Assembly: GCA_017436705.1 (NCBI GenBank) | Contig: JAFSCP010000040.1 | Location: forward strand, 58,858-122,857 | DNA from: Bacillota bacterium | Lineage (GTDB): Bacteria > Bacillota > Clostridia > Peptostreptococcales > Anaerovoracaceae | Length of the DNA stretch: 64,000 nucleotides | Direction of reading: 5' to 3' | Shown: in pieces, positions 52,482 to 59,625 of the stretch | Layout: the number at the start of each line of letters is the position of its first letter | How positions within the stretch are numbered: position 1 is the stretch's first letter | Translations under genes and position numbers: made by a program | The notes under the pieces: generated by a model | What the model was told of the DNA's origin: nothing | Database searches by the model: none | What the model saw: the letters and a program-made list of their open reading frames with translations, nothing else

Positions 52482-54830
52482 ATGGACAGCATTAAGAAAA
52501 TCGTCAAGAGAGACGGAAGAACCGTACCTTTTGATGTAAACAAAATCGCAGACGCAATTTTCAAAGCGGCTCAGGTTCTGGGCGGCCGTGACAGAGACAT
52601 GTCCGTTTATCTTGCAAGACAGGTCGAACTTTATTTACTCGAAATCTGCCACAACCAGATTCCTACTGTAGAACAGATTCAGGACGCGGTTGAAAAAGTA
52701 CTTATTGAAGCAGGCCACGCACGTACTGCCAAGGAATACATCCTTTACAGAGCAGAACGTACCAGAGTCAGAGACATGAACACCAAGCTCATGAAGGTGT
52801 ACGAAGACCTGACTTTCAAGGACGCTAAGGAAAACGAAGTCAAGAGAGAAAATGCAAACATTGACGGAAACACTGCAATGGGTACAATGCTCAAGTACGG
52901 TTCCGAAGGTGCCAAGGAATTCTACAAGATGTATGTAATCGACCCTAAACATGTAAAAGCACATGAAGAAGGGGATATTCACATCCACGACATGGACTTC
53001 TATACACTTACAATGACATGCTGCCAGATCGACCTTGTTGAACTTTTAAAAGACGGTTTCTCCACAGGCCATGGCCATTTAAGAGAACCTAACGATATCG
53101 AATCCTACGCAGCACTTGCCTGCATTGCAATCCAGTCCAACCAGAATGACCAGCACGGCGGTCAGTCCGTACCTAACTTTGACTACGGTATGGCACCGGG
53201 CGTACGTAAAGCATACAAGAGACTTTACTGGACAAACCTTGGCAAGATGCTTGATTTCCTCAACGATGTTGAAAACGGTGTAGAAATCATCAAGGCTATG
53301 GGCAAGAAGATTGAAGAAGAAACAGGTCTTTGCCCATGCATGGGAGACGACTCCGAATACAAGAAGATTGAATTTGAAGAATTAAAGAAACTGGTTTCCG
53401 AAGAAGACGCAAAGAAGGCACAGGACAAGAGTACTGCCTTTGCAGACAAGGAAATCAGAAGAAAGACTTACCAGGCTATGGAAGCTTTCATCCACAACTT
53501 AAATACAATGCACTCCAGAGCAGGCGCACAGGTACCTTTCAGCTCCATCAACTACGGTACTGATACAACTCCTGAAGGCCGTCTGGTAATTGAATGTGTA
53601 ATGAAGGCTACAGAAGCAGGTCTCGGCTTCGGCGAAACTCCGATCTTCCCGATCCAGATTTTCAAGGTTAAGGAAGGCGTAAGCTACAATCCTGGCGATC
53701 CTAACTACGACCTGTTCCAGCTTGCATGCAAAGTATCTGCAAAGAGACTGTTCCCTAACTTCTCTTTCCTGGATGCTCCGTTCAACAAGCAGTACTACAT
53801 TGAAGGCCGCCCTGAAACAGAATGTGCTTACATGGGCTGCCGTACAAGAGTAATCGGTAATACCTACGACCCTAACAGAGAAATCGTTTACGGAAGAGGT
53901 AACCTGAGCTTCACATCCATCAACCTTCCAAGACTTGCTATCAGAGCAAAGGGCGACATCGACCTTTTCTTCGAAAGTCTTGACAGAGTAATTGACATTG
54001 CTATTGACCAGCTTTATGACAGATACAAGATTCAGTCACAGAAGAAAGTAAGAAACTTCCCGTTCCTCATGGGACAGGGCATCTGGCTCGACTCCGAAAA
54101 GCTTGGTCCTGACGATACAATCGAAGAAGTAATCAAGCACGGTACCCTTACTGTAGGTTTCATCGGTCTTGCTGAGTGTCTCAAGGCACTTACTGGCAAG
54201 CACCACGGCGAATGCAAGGAATCCCAGAACCTTGGTATCGAAATCGTTGGTTACATGAGAAAGAGAATGGACGAGCAGGCTCGTAAGACCGGTCTCAACT
54301 GGTCCCTGATTGCAACTCCTGCAGAAGGACTTTCCGGCAGATTCGTAAGAATTGACCGCAAGAAATTCGGTGAAATCCCTGGCGTAACAGACAGAGATTA
54401 CTATACAAACAGCTTCCATGTTCCTGTTTACTACGACATCAACGCCTTTGACAAGATCAAGCTGGAAGCACCTTATCACGAACTGACCAACGGCGGTCAC
54501 ATTTCCTACATCGAACTTGACGGCGACCCTCTGAAAAATCTGGACGCTTTCGAAAAGGTTGTAAGATGTATGAAGGAATCCGGTATCGGTTATGGTTCCA
54601 TCAACCACCCTGTAGACAGAGACCCATGCTGCGGCTACACAGGCATTATCGACAACGAATGCCCTCAGTGCGGACGTAAAGAAGGGGAAGGTGATGTTGG
54701 TTTCGAAAGAATCAGAAGAATCACCGGCTACCTGGTAGGCACAATGGATCACTGGAACAACGCAAAGAGAGCCGAAGAACATGACCGTGTAAAACATGGC
54801 ATGGGCGAAGGCGGAATGGAACAGTTATAG
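52482..54830 (+). CDS. nrdD: Anaerobic (class III) ribonucleoside-triphosphate reductase
   Basis: 782 residues. The enzyme reduces NTPs to dNTPs with a glycyl radical under anaerobic conditions. An N-terminal ATP-cone (KRDGRTVPFDVNKIADAIFK) provides allosteric control. The zinc site near the C-terminus has CCGYTGIIDNECPQCG, and the glycyl radical loop reads RRITGYLVGTMDHWN. AAAGGA (52467-52472) selects the ATG at 52482 rather than earlier ATGs that overlap or precede it. The activase nrdG follows by ten bases. Confidence 0.97.
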   Translation: MDSIKKIVKRDGRTVPFDVNKIADAIFKAAQVLGGRDRDMSVYLARQVELYLLEICHNQIPTVEQIQDAVEKVLIEAGHARTAKEYILYRAERTRVRDMNTKLMKVYEDLTFKDAKENEVKRENANIDGNTAMGTMLKYGSEGAKEFYKMYVIDPKHVKAHEEGDIHIHDMDFYTLTMTCCQIDLVELLKDGFSTGHGHLREPNDIESYAALACIAIQSNQNDQHGGQSVPNFDYGMAPGVRKAYKRLYWTNLGKMLDFLNDVENGVEIIKAMGKKIEEETGLCPCMGDDSEYKKIEFEELKKLVSEEDAKKAQDKSTAFADKEIRRKTYQAMEAFIHNLNTMHSRAGAQVPFSSINYGTDTTPEGRLVIECVMKATEAGLGFGETPIFPIQIFKVKEGVSYNPGDPNYDLFQLACKVSAKRLFPNFSFLDAPFNKQYYIEGRPETECAYMGCRTRVIGNTYDPNREIVYGRGNLSFTSINLPRLAIRAKGDIDLFFESLDRVIDIAIDQLYDRYKIQSQKKVRNFPFLMGQGIWLDSEKLGPDDTIEEVIKHGTLTVGFIGLAECLKALTGKHHGECKESQNLGIEIVGYMRKRMDEQARKTGLNWSLIATPAEGLSGRFVRIDRKKFGEIPGVTDRDYYTNSFHVPVYYDINAFDKIKLEAPYHELTNGGHISYIELDGDPLKNLDAFEKVVRCMKESGIGYGSINHPVDRDPCCGYTGIIDNECPQCGRKEGEGDVGFERIRRITGYLVGTMDHWNNAKRAEEHDRVKHGMGEGGMEQL

Positions 54831-54840
54831 GAGAATTATA

Positions 54841-55356
54841 ATGGACGGCACTATCAGAATTGCCGGCGTTGTAAGAGAATCAATAGTTGACGGTCCCGGA
54901 CTGCGCTTTACAGTGTTCTGTCAGGGATGCCCGCACGGATGCAAGGGTTGCCACAATGTGGCAACCCATGATTTTTCGCAGGGGTATGACTGTGAACTGG
55001 ACAAAATTCTCAATGCAATCGACCAGAACCCGCTGCTGGACGGGGTAACTTTCAGCGGAGGAGAACCGCTGTGCCAGCCGGAAGCTTTCTATAAGCTGGC
55101 TGTGGAAGTTAAAAAGAGAAATCTCAATATTATGACATACACAGGCTATACTTACGAAGAACTGCAGAAAATGGGGCAGAAAGACCACTGGGTTGCAGAT
55201 CTTCTCAGCCTTACAGACCTGCTCGTGGACGGACGCTTCGTGGAAGCAGAAAGAGACCTGACACTGCTTTTCCGCGGCAGCAGAAACCAGAGAGTAATAG
55301 ACATGAACCTGACCAGAGAGCGCGGAGAAGTGGTGCTGGCAGAGAAATATATTTAG
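54841..55356 (+). CDS. nrdG: Anaerobic ribonucleotide reductase activating protein
   Basis: 171-residue radical SAM enzyme that generates the glycyl radical on NrdD. Its cluster motif is CQGCPHGCKGC, with FSGGEP later for SAM binding. AGGAG is just before the ATG at 54841; an upstream in-frame start would lie inside nrdD. Operon with nrdD under the NrdR-like boxes. A strong hairpin ends the transcript. Confidence 0.96.
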   Translation: MDGTIRIAGVVRESIVDGPGLRFTVFCQGCPHGCKGCHNVATHDFSQGYDCELDKILNAIDQNPLLDGVTFSGGEPLCQPEAFYKLAVEVKKRNLNIMTYTGYTYEELQKMGQKDHWVADLLSLTDLLVDGRFVEAERDLTLLFRGSRNQRVIDMNLTRERGEVVLAEKYI

Positions 55357-55364
55357 CAGAATAC

Positions 55365-55404
55365 AAAACGCTGAAAGAATCTTAGAGTTCCTTCAGCGTT
55401 TTTT
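55365..55404. terminator. Terminator of nrdDG, shared with the convergent small gene
   Basis: 11-bp stem AAAACGCTGAA (55365-55375) with TTCAGCGTTTT (55392-55402), then more T. It overlaps the 3' end of the leftward 70-residue gene. Confidence 0.85.
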
Positions 55405-55594
55405 CGATTTCATATAAAAGTTGTGCTGCGTTCTGGGCGGTTGGCTCTATACATGCGTCACAGCAGTTGAAACGGATGGAATCAAGGGCTGCCTGCACCT
55501 GCATAATCTTCATTTTAAGTTCCGGGTCCCCGCTGGTCATAACCGGCTGATAAAGGTTGTTGAACTGCATCTGCATGGAATTGATGTCGAACAT
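55382..55594 (-). CDS. Small hypothetical protein
   Basis: 70 residues when started at the ATG behind AAGGAGG; the longer frame to 55639 lacks a ribosome site. Likely helical, with a central CCDAC cysteine cluster and a charged C-terminus (LLYEIEKTLKEL). No family recognised. It converges on nrdG. Confidence 0.6.
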   Translation of the reverse strand: MFDINSMQMQFNNLYQPVMTSGDPELKMKIMQVQAALDSIRFNCCDACIEPTAQNAAQLLYEIEKTLKEL

Positions 55595-55704
55595 AGAAGC
55601 CTCCTTATCGTATCGGATAATATATATTGATTGTATCACAGAACAGTGGAAATATTCAATCTAACTTTTTTTCGACTTTTTTCGACAAAAATCTAAAAAA
55701 ACTA

Positions 55705-55732
55705 TTGACAAATTCAAAAACACTGCTATAAT
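55705..55732 (+). promoter_or_regulatory. Strong promoter of a probable small RNA
   Basis: TTGACA (55705-55710), a 16-base spacer and TATAAT (55727-55732), both consensus hexamers, with no gene of normal size downstream before the terminator at 55876-55961. Confidence 0.8.
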
Positions 55733-55738
55733 TTAACT

Positions 55739-55961
55739 TACAAAAGCGATAAAGCATTAACATAGATTAGTCGTTACAGTAAAAGTTAATTGGTTTATAG
55801 CTTGAAATCAGAATTTAACTAAAGAAAGAGGTGAGTCCGAAAGACATGATATTTGAACAAGTGAATAATCTGTAGTGCCGGTTGTGAAGAGAAAGGACCT
55901 TGAGATAGTTGAAGATGTGAGGTCATAGAGTAGGTAGAGACAACCGGCATTTACATTTTTT
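55739..55961 (+). ncRNA. Probable small RNA of unknown class (about 220 nt)
   Basis: A consensus promoter is followed by about 220 bases without a convincing coding frame, ending in an intrinsic terminator: TGCCGGTTGT (55876-55885) pairs with ACAACCGGCA (55940-55949), then a T-rich run to 55961. Within that stem GACCT (55896-55900) pairs with AGGTC (55920-55924). In the 5' part ATTAAC (55756-55761) pairs with GTTAAT (55785-55790). A nine-codon frame from the ATG at 55845 (MIFEQVNNL) exists but its ribosome site is distant. It does not look like tmRNA, SRP RNA, RNase P or a riboswitch I know. A 6S-like or regulatory RNA is possible. Confidence 0.45.
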
Positions 55962-55978
55962 GCGATAGATTGTATAAT
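55950..55978 (+). promoter_or_regulatory. Promoter of the 48-residue membrane protein
   Basis: TTTACA (55950-55955), a 17-base spacer and TATAAT (55973-55978). It overlaps the terminator tail of the preceding small RNA. Confidence 0.7.
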
Positions 55979-56000
55979 GGTGCAAGAGGAGGTATGGCGT

Positions 56001-56147
56001 ATGAGAAACAATTATTACAGAATATTTAAAATTATCGTTTTACTCATTCTCCTTGGAATTATTGCTTACCAGTTGTTTAAAGGGGAAGAGGGGGCAGAAA
56101 ACAGCAATCTTCTGAGACACGTTTTCCGCATTGTAAGACATTTGTAG
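56001..56147 (+). CDS. 48-residue single-pass membrane protein
   Basis: ATG at 56001 is eight bases after AGGAGG (55987-55992) and encodes MRNNYYRIFK, a hydrophobic helix IIVLLILLGIIAYQL, then a charged tail ending RHVFRIVRHL. An alternative ATG at 55994 would give only ten residues. Good promoter and ribosome site make expression likely. No family recognised. The 187 bases after it hold only the rpmB promoter. Confidence 0.55.
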   Translation: MRNNYYRIFKIIVLLILLGIIAYQLFKGEEGAENSNLLRHVFRIVRHL

Positions 56148-56216
56148 GGGCGGAACACAGGTAAAATAGCCTTTCCGGCCGTCTGAAAAAAATTTTGTAA
56201 AATATGAAAAAAAAGC

Positions 56217-56246
56217 TTGAAACCATACAACAGTTTGTGTTATACT
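56217..56246 (+). promoter_or_regulatory. Promoter of rpmB
   Basis: TTGAAA (56217-56222), an 18-base spacer and TATACT (56241-56246), leaving a leader of about 80 bases. Confidence 0.6.
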
Positions 56247-56334
56247 AACTGTTGTTCGAGTGCGGACAACTATTTTTACGAAAATAATCATGTAAATATG
56301 CTACGGCTTAAATATACTAAAGGAGGTGCGGTAG

Positions 56335-56529
56335 ATGTCAAGAAAATGCGAAATTTGCGGTAAGGGACAGGTATCCGGAAACAACGTTTCTCACTCAATG
56401 AGACACACAAGAAGAAAATGGAACGCTAACATTCAGACTGTAAGAGTTGTTGAAGAAAACGGAACAGTTAGAAGAGCTAACGTATGCACAAAGTGCATCA
56501 AATCCAACAAAGTGAACCGTGCCATTTAA
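56335..56529 (+). CDS. rpmB: 50S ribosomal protein L28
   Basis: 64 residues with the L28 pattern SRKCEICGKGQVSGNNVSHS, then HTRRKWNAN. This is the zinc-binding form: CxxC at residues 5/8 and again at 51/54 (CTKC). AAAGGAGGTG precedes the ATG. A zinc-independent paralogue, if present elsewhere, would imply Zur-type switching, but nothing here shows that. Monocistronic, ending in the hairpin at 56546. Confidence 0.97.
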   Translation: MSRKCEICGKGQVSGNNVSHSMRHTRRKWNANIQTVRVVEENGTVRRANVCTKCIKSNKVNRAI

Positions 56530-56545
56530 TTAAAAAAATGAAATG

Positions 56546-56580
56546 AAGAGAACCTTTGCTTTGTCATGGGTTCTTTTTTT
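56546..56580 (+). terminator. Terminator of rpmB
   Basis: AGAACC (56549-56554) pairs with GGTTCT (56569-56574), extendable by A-T pairs, followed by seven or more T. Confidence 0.8.
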
Positions 56581-56620
56581 CTACCCGAAAAAGAATTCTA
56601 ATCACAAGGAGGAAAGAACA

Positions 56621-57907
56621 ATGAACAACACAGCAATCGGTACAAAGTGTGTACAAGGCGGCTACCAGGCAGGAAACGGTGAGCCACGCCAGATTCCGAT
56701 TATCCAGAGTACAACATTCAAGTATGCAACAGGCGAAGCAATGGGCAAGCTTTTTGACCTTGAAGCAAGCGGTTACTTCTACTCAAGACTCCAGAACCCT
56801 ACATGCGATACTGTAGCGGCTAAGATCTGCGAACTGGAAGGCGGCACAGCAGCAATGCTTACATCTTCCGGTATGGCAGCAAATTTCCTTGCTACTTTCA
56901 ATATTGCAGGCTGCGGCGACCACATCGTATCCTCAGCATCAATCTACGGCGGAACATTCAACCTTTTCTCAGTTACAATGAAGAGAATGGGCATCGATGT
57001 TACTTTTGTTGACCCTGACTGCACAGAAGAAGAACTCAACGCAGCGTTCAGAGAAAACACCAAGTTAGTATTCGGTGAAACCATTGCAAATCCTGCACTT
57101 AACGTGCTCGATATTGAAAAGTTTGCAAAGGCAGCCCACGCTCACGGATGCCCGCTGATCATCGACAATACTTTCCCTACACCAGTAAACTGCAGACCTT
57201 TCGAATGGGGCGCTGACATCGTTACTCACTCCACAACCAAGTACATGGACGGTCACGGAAGTGCAGTAGGCGGCGCAATCATCGATAGCGGCAAATTTGA
57301 CTGGACCAAGTACGCAGACAAATTCCCTGGTCTCTGCACACCTGATGCAAGCTACCATGGAGTTACATATACAGAAAGATTCGGCCTTGAAGGCGCTTAC
57401 ATCACAAAGGCTACAGCACAGCTCATGAGAGACCTGGGCGTTACACCTGCTCCGCAGAGTGCATTCCTGCTCAACCTTGGCCTTGAAAGCCTTCACGTAA
57501 GAATGAAGAGACACTGCGAAAACGGCCTTGCAGTAGCTAAGTTTCTTGAAAACCATCCTAAGGTTGAATGGGTAACTTTCCCTAAACTTGAATCCGACAA
57601 GTACTATGAACTGGCAGAAAAGTATCTTCCGAACGGAGGATGCGGCGTAGTTTCCTTCGGCGTAAAGGGTGGAAGAGAAGCTGCAGCAACTTTCATGGCA
57701 AACCTGAAGATGATTGCAATTGAAACACATGTGGCAGATGCACGTTCATGCTGCCTGCACCCAGCAACAACAACTCACCGTCAGATGACAGACGAAGAAC
57801 TTATCGCTGCAGGCGTTGGTCCTGACCTTGTAAGAGTTTCCTGTGGCCTTGAAGACGCAGCAGACCTTATTGCAGATATCGAACAGGCACTGGCAGCAGT
57901 AAAATAA
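56621..57907 (+). CDS. metY: O-acetylhomoserine sulfhydrylase (PLP-dependent)
   Basis: 428 residues of the Cys/Met metabolism PLP family. The PLP lysine lies in THSTTKYMDGHGSAVGGAII, preceded by the cofactor aspartate in LIIDNTFPTP, and the substrate arginine is in DARSCCLHPATTTHRQM. It condenses O-acetylhomoserine with sulfide to give homocysteine; a methionine gamma-lyase role cannot be excluded by sequence alone, but adjacency to metA favours synthesis. AAGGAGG selects the ATG at 56621. No SAM riboswitch or T-box is visible in the 40 bases after the rpmB terminator. Confidence 0.9.
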   Translation: MNNTAIGTKCVQGGYQAGNGEPRQIPIIQSTTFKYATGEAMGKLFDLEASGYFYSRLQNPTCDTVAAKICELEGGTAAMLTSSGMAANFLATFNIAGCGDHIVSSASIYGGTFNLFSVTMKRMGIDVTFVDPDCTEEELNAAFRENTKLVFGETIANPALNVLDIEKFAKAAHAHGCPLIIDNTFPTPVNCRPFEWGADIVTHSTTKYMDGHGSAVGGAIIDSGKFDWTKYADKFPGLCTPDASYHGVTYTERFGLEGAYITKATAQLMRDLGVTPAPQSAFLLNLGLESLHVRMKRHCENGLAVAKFLENHPKVEWVTFPKLESDKYYELAEKYLPNGGCGVVSFGVKGGREAAATFMANLKMIAIETHVADARSCCLHPATTTHRQMTDEELIAAGVGPDLVRVSCGLEDAADLIADIEQALAAVK

Positions 57908-57940
57908 ACGAAAATTTTAGCAGACATTTGGAGGACAAAA

Positions 57941-58864
57941 ATGCCTATTAAAATTCCTAATGACCTTCCTGCGGTAAAAACCCTTGCGGAAGAAAATATT
58001 TTCGTCATGACCGAAACCCGTGCCATGACTCAGGACATCAGACCGCTGAGAATCCTCATGCTCAACCTGATGCCTAAAAAAATCGAGACAGAAACCCAGA
58101 TTTCAAGAATTCTTGGTAATACACCGCTTCAGATTGAACTGACTCTCATGCGCGTAAAATCCCACGAGTCACATAACGTTACACAGGATCATCTGCTTTC
58201 TTTCTACAAAACTTTCGATGATGTAAAGAACGAAAAGTTCGACGGAATGATTCTTACAGGTGCGCCTGTTGAACAGATGCCTTTTGAGGAAGTTGACTAC
58301 TGGGAGGAACTCTGTGAAATCATGGAATGGTCCAAGACCAATGTACACAGCGTTTTTCACATCTGCTGGGGTGCTCAGGCAGGACTTTATTACCACTTCG
58401 GAATCAACAAGCAGCCTCTGCCAGCAAAAATGTTCGGTGTGTTCCCGCATATCTGCGAGCACCCGCATAATATGCTGCTGAGAGGCTTTGACAGCACTTT
58501 TAACGTGCCTCATTCCAGACATACGACAGTTGCAAGGGAAGACATCGAAAAGGTGCCTGAACTTAAAATTCTGGCTTCTTCAGAGGAAGCAGGCGTGTAC
58601 CTGGTTGCTAAAAAAGGCGGCCGCCAGATTTTTGTAATGGGCCATTCAGAATACGACCCTATGACTCTGGACGCTGAATACCGCCGTGACGTCAACGCAG
58701 GTCTGCCGATTGAACCTCCGGTAAATTACTACAAGGACAATAATCCTGACAACCCACCGGTTGTAAGCTGGAAAGCCCACGGCAACATGCTCTACATCAA
58801 CTGGCTCAACTACTTCGTATATCAGTCAACACCATACGACCTGAATACGCTGGAAAGCCACTAA
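57941..58864 (+). CDS. metA: Homoserine O-acetyltransferase (MetA family)
   Basis: 307 residues, normal length. The catalytic cysteine is Cys142 in [16 protein letters not shown]. The His-Glu part of the triad is represented by MGHSEYDP with the preceding HSRHTTV segment conserved. Residue 111 is Glu ([15 protein letters not shown]); in studied members Glu111 gives acetyl-CoA specificity and Gly111 succinyl-CoA. That matches a partner enzyme using O-acetylhomoserine, encoded 33 bases upstream. GGAGG precedes the ATG. Confidence 0.95.
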   Translation: MPIKIPNDLPAVKTLAEENIFVMTETRAMTQDIRPLRILMLNLMPKKIETETQISRILGNTPLQIELTLMRVKSHESHNVTQDHLLSFYKTFDDVKNEKFDGMILTGAPVEQMPFEEVDYWEELCEIMEWSKTNVHSVFHICWGAQAGLYYHFGINKQPLPAKMFGVFPHICEHPHNMLLRGFDSTFNVPHSRHTTVAREDIEKVPELKILASSEEAGVYLVAKKGGRQIFVMGHSEYDPMTLDAEYRRDVNAGLPIEPPVNYYKDNNPDNPPVVSWKAHGNMLYINWLNYFVYQSTPYDLNTLESH

Positions 58865-58874
58865 AATCAGACAC

Positions 58875-58908
58875 AAACCGCTCTGTGCAGTGCATGGGGC
58901 GGTTTTTT
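58875..58908 (+). terminator. Terminator of metY-metA
   Basis: AAACCGC (58875-58881) pairs with GCGGTTT (58899-58905), continuing as T-run. Confidence 0.8.
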
Positions 58909-58919
58909 GTGTACAGCAA

Positions 58920-58944
58920 AAAGTGCCGGGCAAACCGGCACTTT
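58920..58944. terminator. Terminator for the leftward small membrane gene
   Basis: 10-bp stem AAAGTGCCGG (58920-58929) with CCGGCACTTT (58935-58944) and a five-base loop, touching the stop codon of the leftward gene; A/T tracts both sides. Confidence 0.8.
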
Positions 58945-59129
58945 TATCGTTTGAGCAGGGTGAAGCCGCAGATTATGAGCAAAAGTCCGAGCAGGATGAT
59001 CCAGGCTTTAGGAGGAAGGAAAAATGCGCAGATTGTGACCGCGCCAAAAACCAGTAAAATGAAACCGATGTCCTTGGTTTCTTTGTATATGTCGAAACAT
59101 CGCTTTTTGCGGAAATTGTTGTTGTTCAT
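58944..59129 (-). CDS. Small membrane protein with two hydrophobic segments
   Basis: 61 residues: a basic N-terminus (NNNNFRKKRCFDIYKETKD), then IGFILLVFGAVTICAFFL and WIILLGLLLIICGFTLL joined by a short loop, ending KR. Such helical-hairpin proteins are common in Clostridia; no name recognised. GGTGAG precedes the ATG. It is divergent from the Asp23 gene. Confidence 0.6.
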   Translation of the reverse strand: MNNNNFRKKRCFDIYKETKDIGFILLVFGAVTICAFFLPPKAWIILLGLLLIICGFTLLKR

Positions 59130-59220
59130 AGTTACTCACCCCATATAATCTATGAAAACTGCTGGGAAAGTGTGCGGATTTGTGGTAAAATATTTTTATA
59201 AACCCGAAAGGAGAACTGAT

Positions 59221-59625
59221 ATGTCCCTTGAACGTGAGGCTTCATACGGAGCAATTAAAATAAATGATAATATTTTTGCGAGAATAATTCTGGATGCAGT
59301 GGCGCTGACCGATGGAAAGGTGCTTTGCTCCACTGAAAAAGGCAAGTATCCCGGCGGTTTTGACCAGAGAGTTTCTGTGGGCGAACTGCTGCCCCATATC
59401 AGAATAAATGAGACTGATGAAGAATATGTGCTGGAATTTTATATAATAATGTCCTTTGGTGCCAGCATTAAGGATAACTGTGTTCTGATGCTCGACTATA
59501 TTGAGGAGCAGATGAAGGCCATGTTTCCGGACAAAAAAGGCAGAATCCTGCTCAAAATTACCGGCGTAAAATCCAAAAAAATTGCCCCTAGAGATATTCA
59601 GATTGTGAGAAAATATGAACCTTAA
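59221..59625 (+). CDS. Asp23/Gls24 family envelope stress protein
   Basis: 134 residues with the Asp23 pattern: a start on ASYGAIKINDNIFARIILDAV, then FDQRVSVGEL and VLEFYIIMSFGASIKDNC. AAAGGAG places the ATG at 59221. In many Bacillota the order is asp23, a DAK-domain kinase gene (fakA/yloV), then recG; here the kinase gene is missing from between them and asp23 overlaps recG by 11 bases. Role in envelope stress or fatty-acid kinase function is inferred from the family. Confidence 0.88.
   Translation: MSLEREASYGAIKINDNIFARIILDAVALTDGKVLCSTEKGKYPGGFDQRVSVGELLPHIRINETDEEYVLEFYIIMSFGASIKDNCVLMLDYIEEQMKAMFPDKKGRILLKITGVKSKKIAPRDIQIVRKYEP

Noticed and set aside
55739..55961. tRNA, tmRNA, SRP RNA or RNase P RNA
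   Set aside because: No cloverleaf, no tRNA-like ends and none of the conserved core sequences of those RNAs were seen.
56530..56620. SAM riboswitch or T-box upstream of metY
   Set aside because: The space contains the rpmB terminator and about 40 further bases, too short for either and without their conserved elements.
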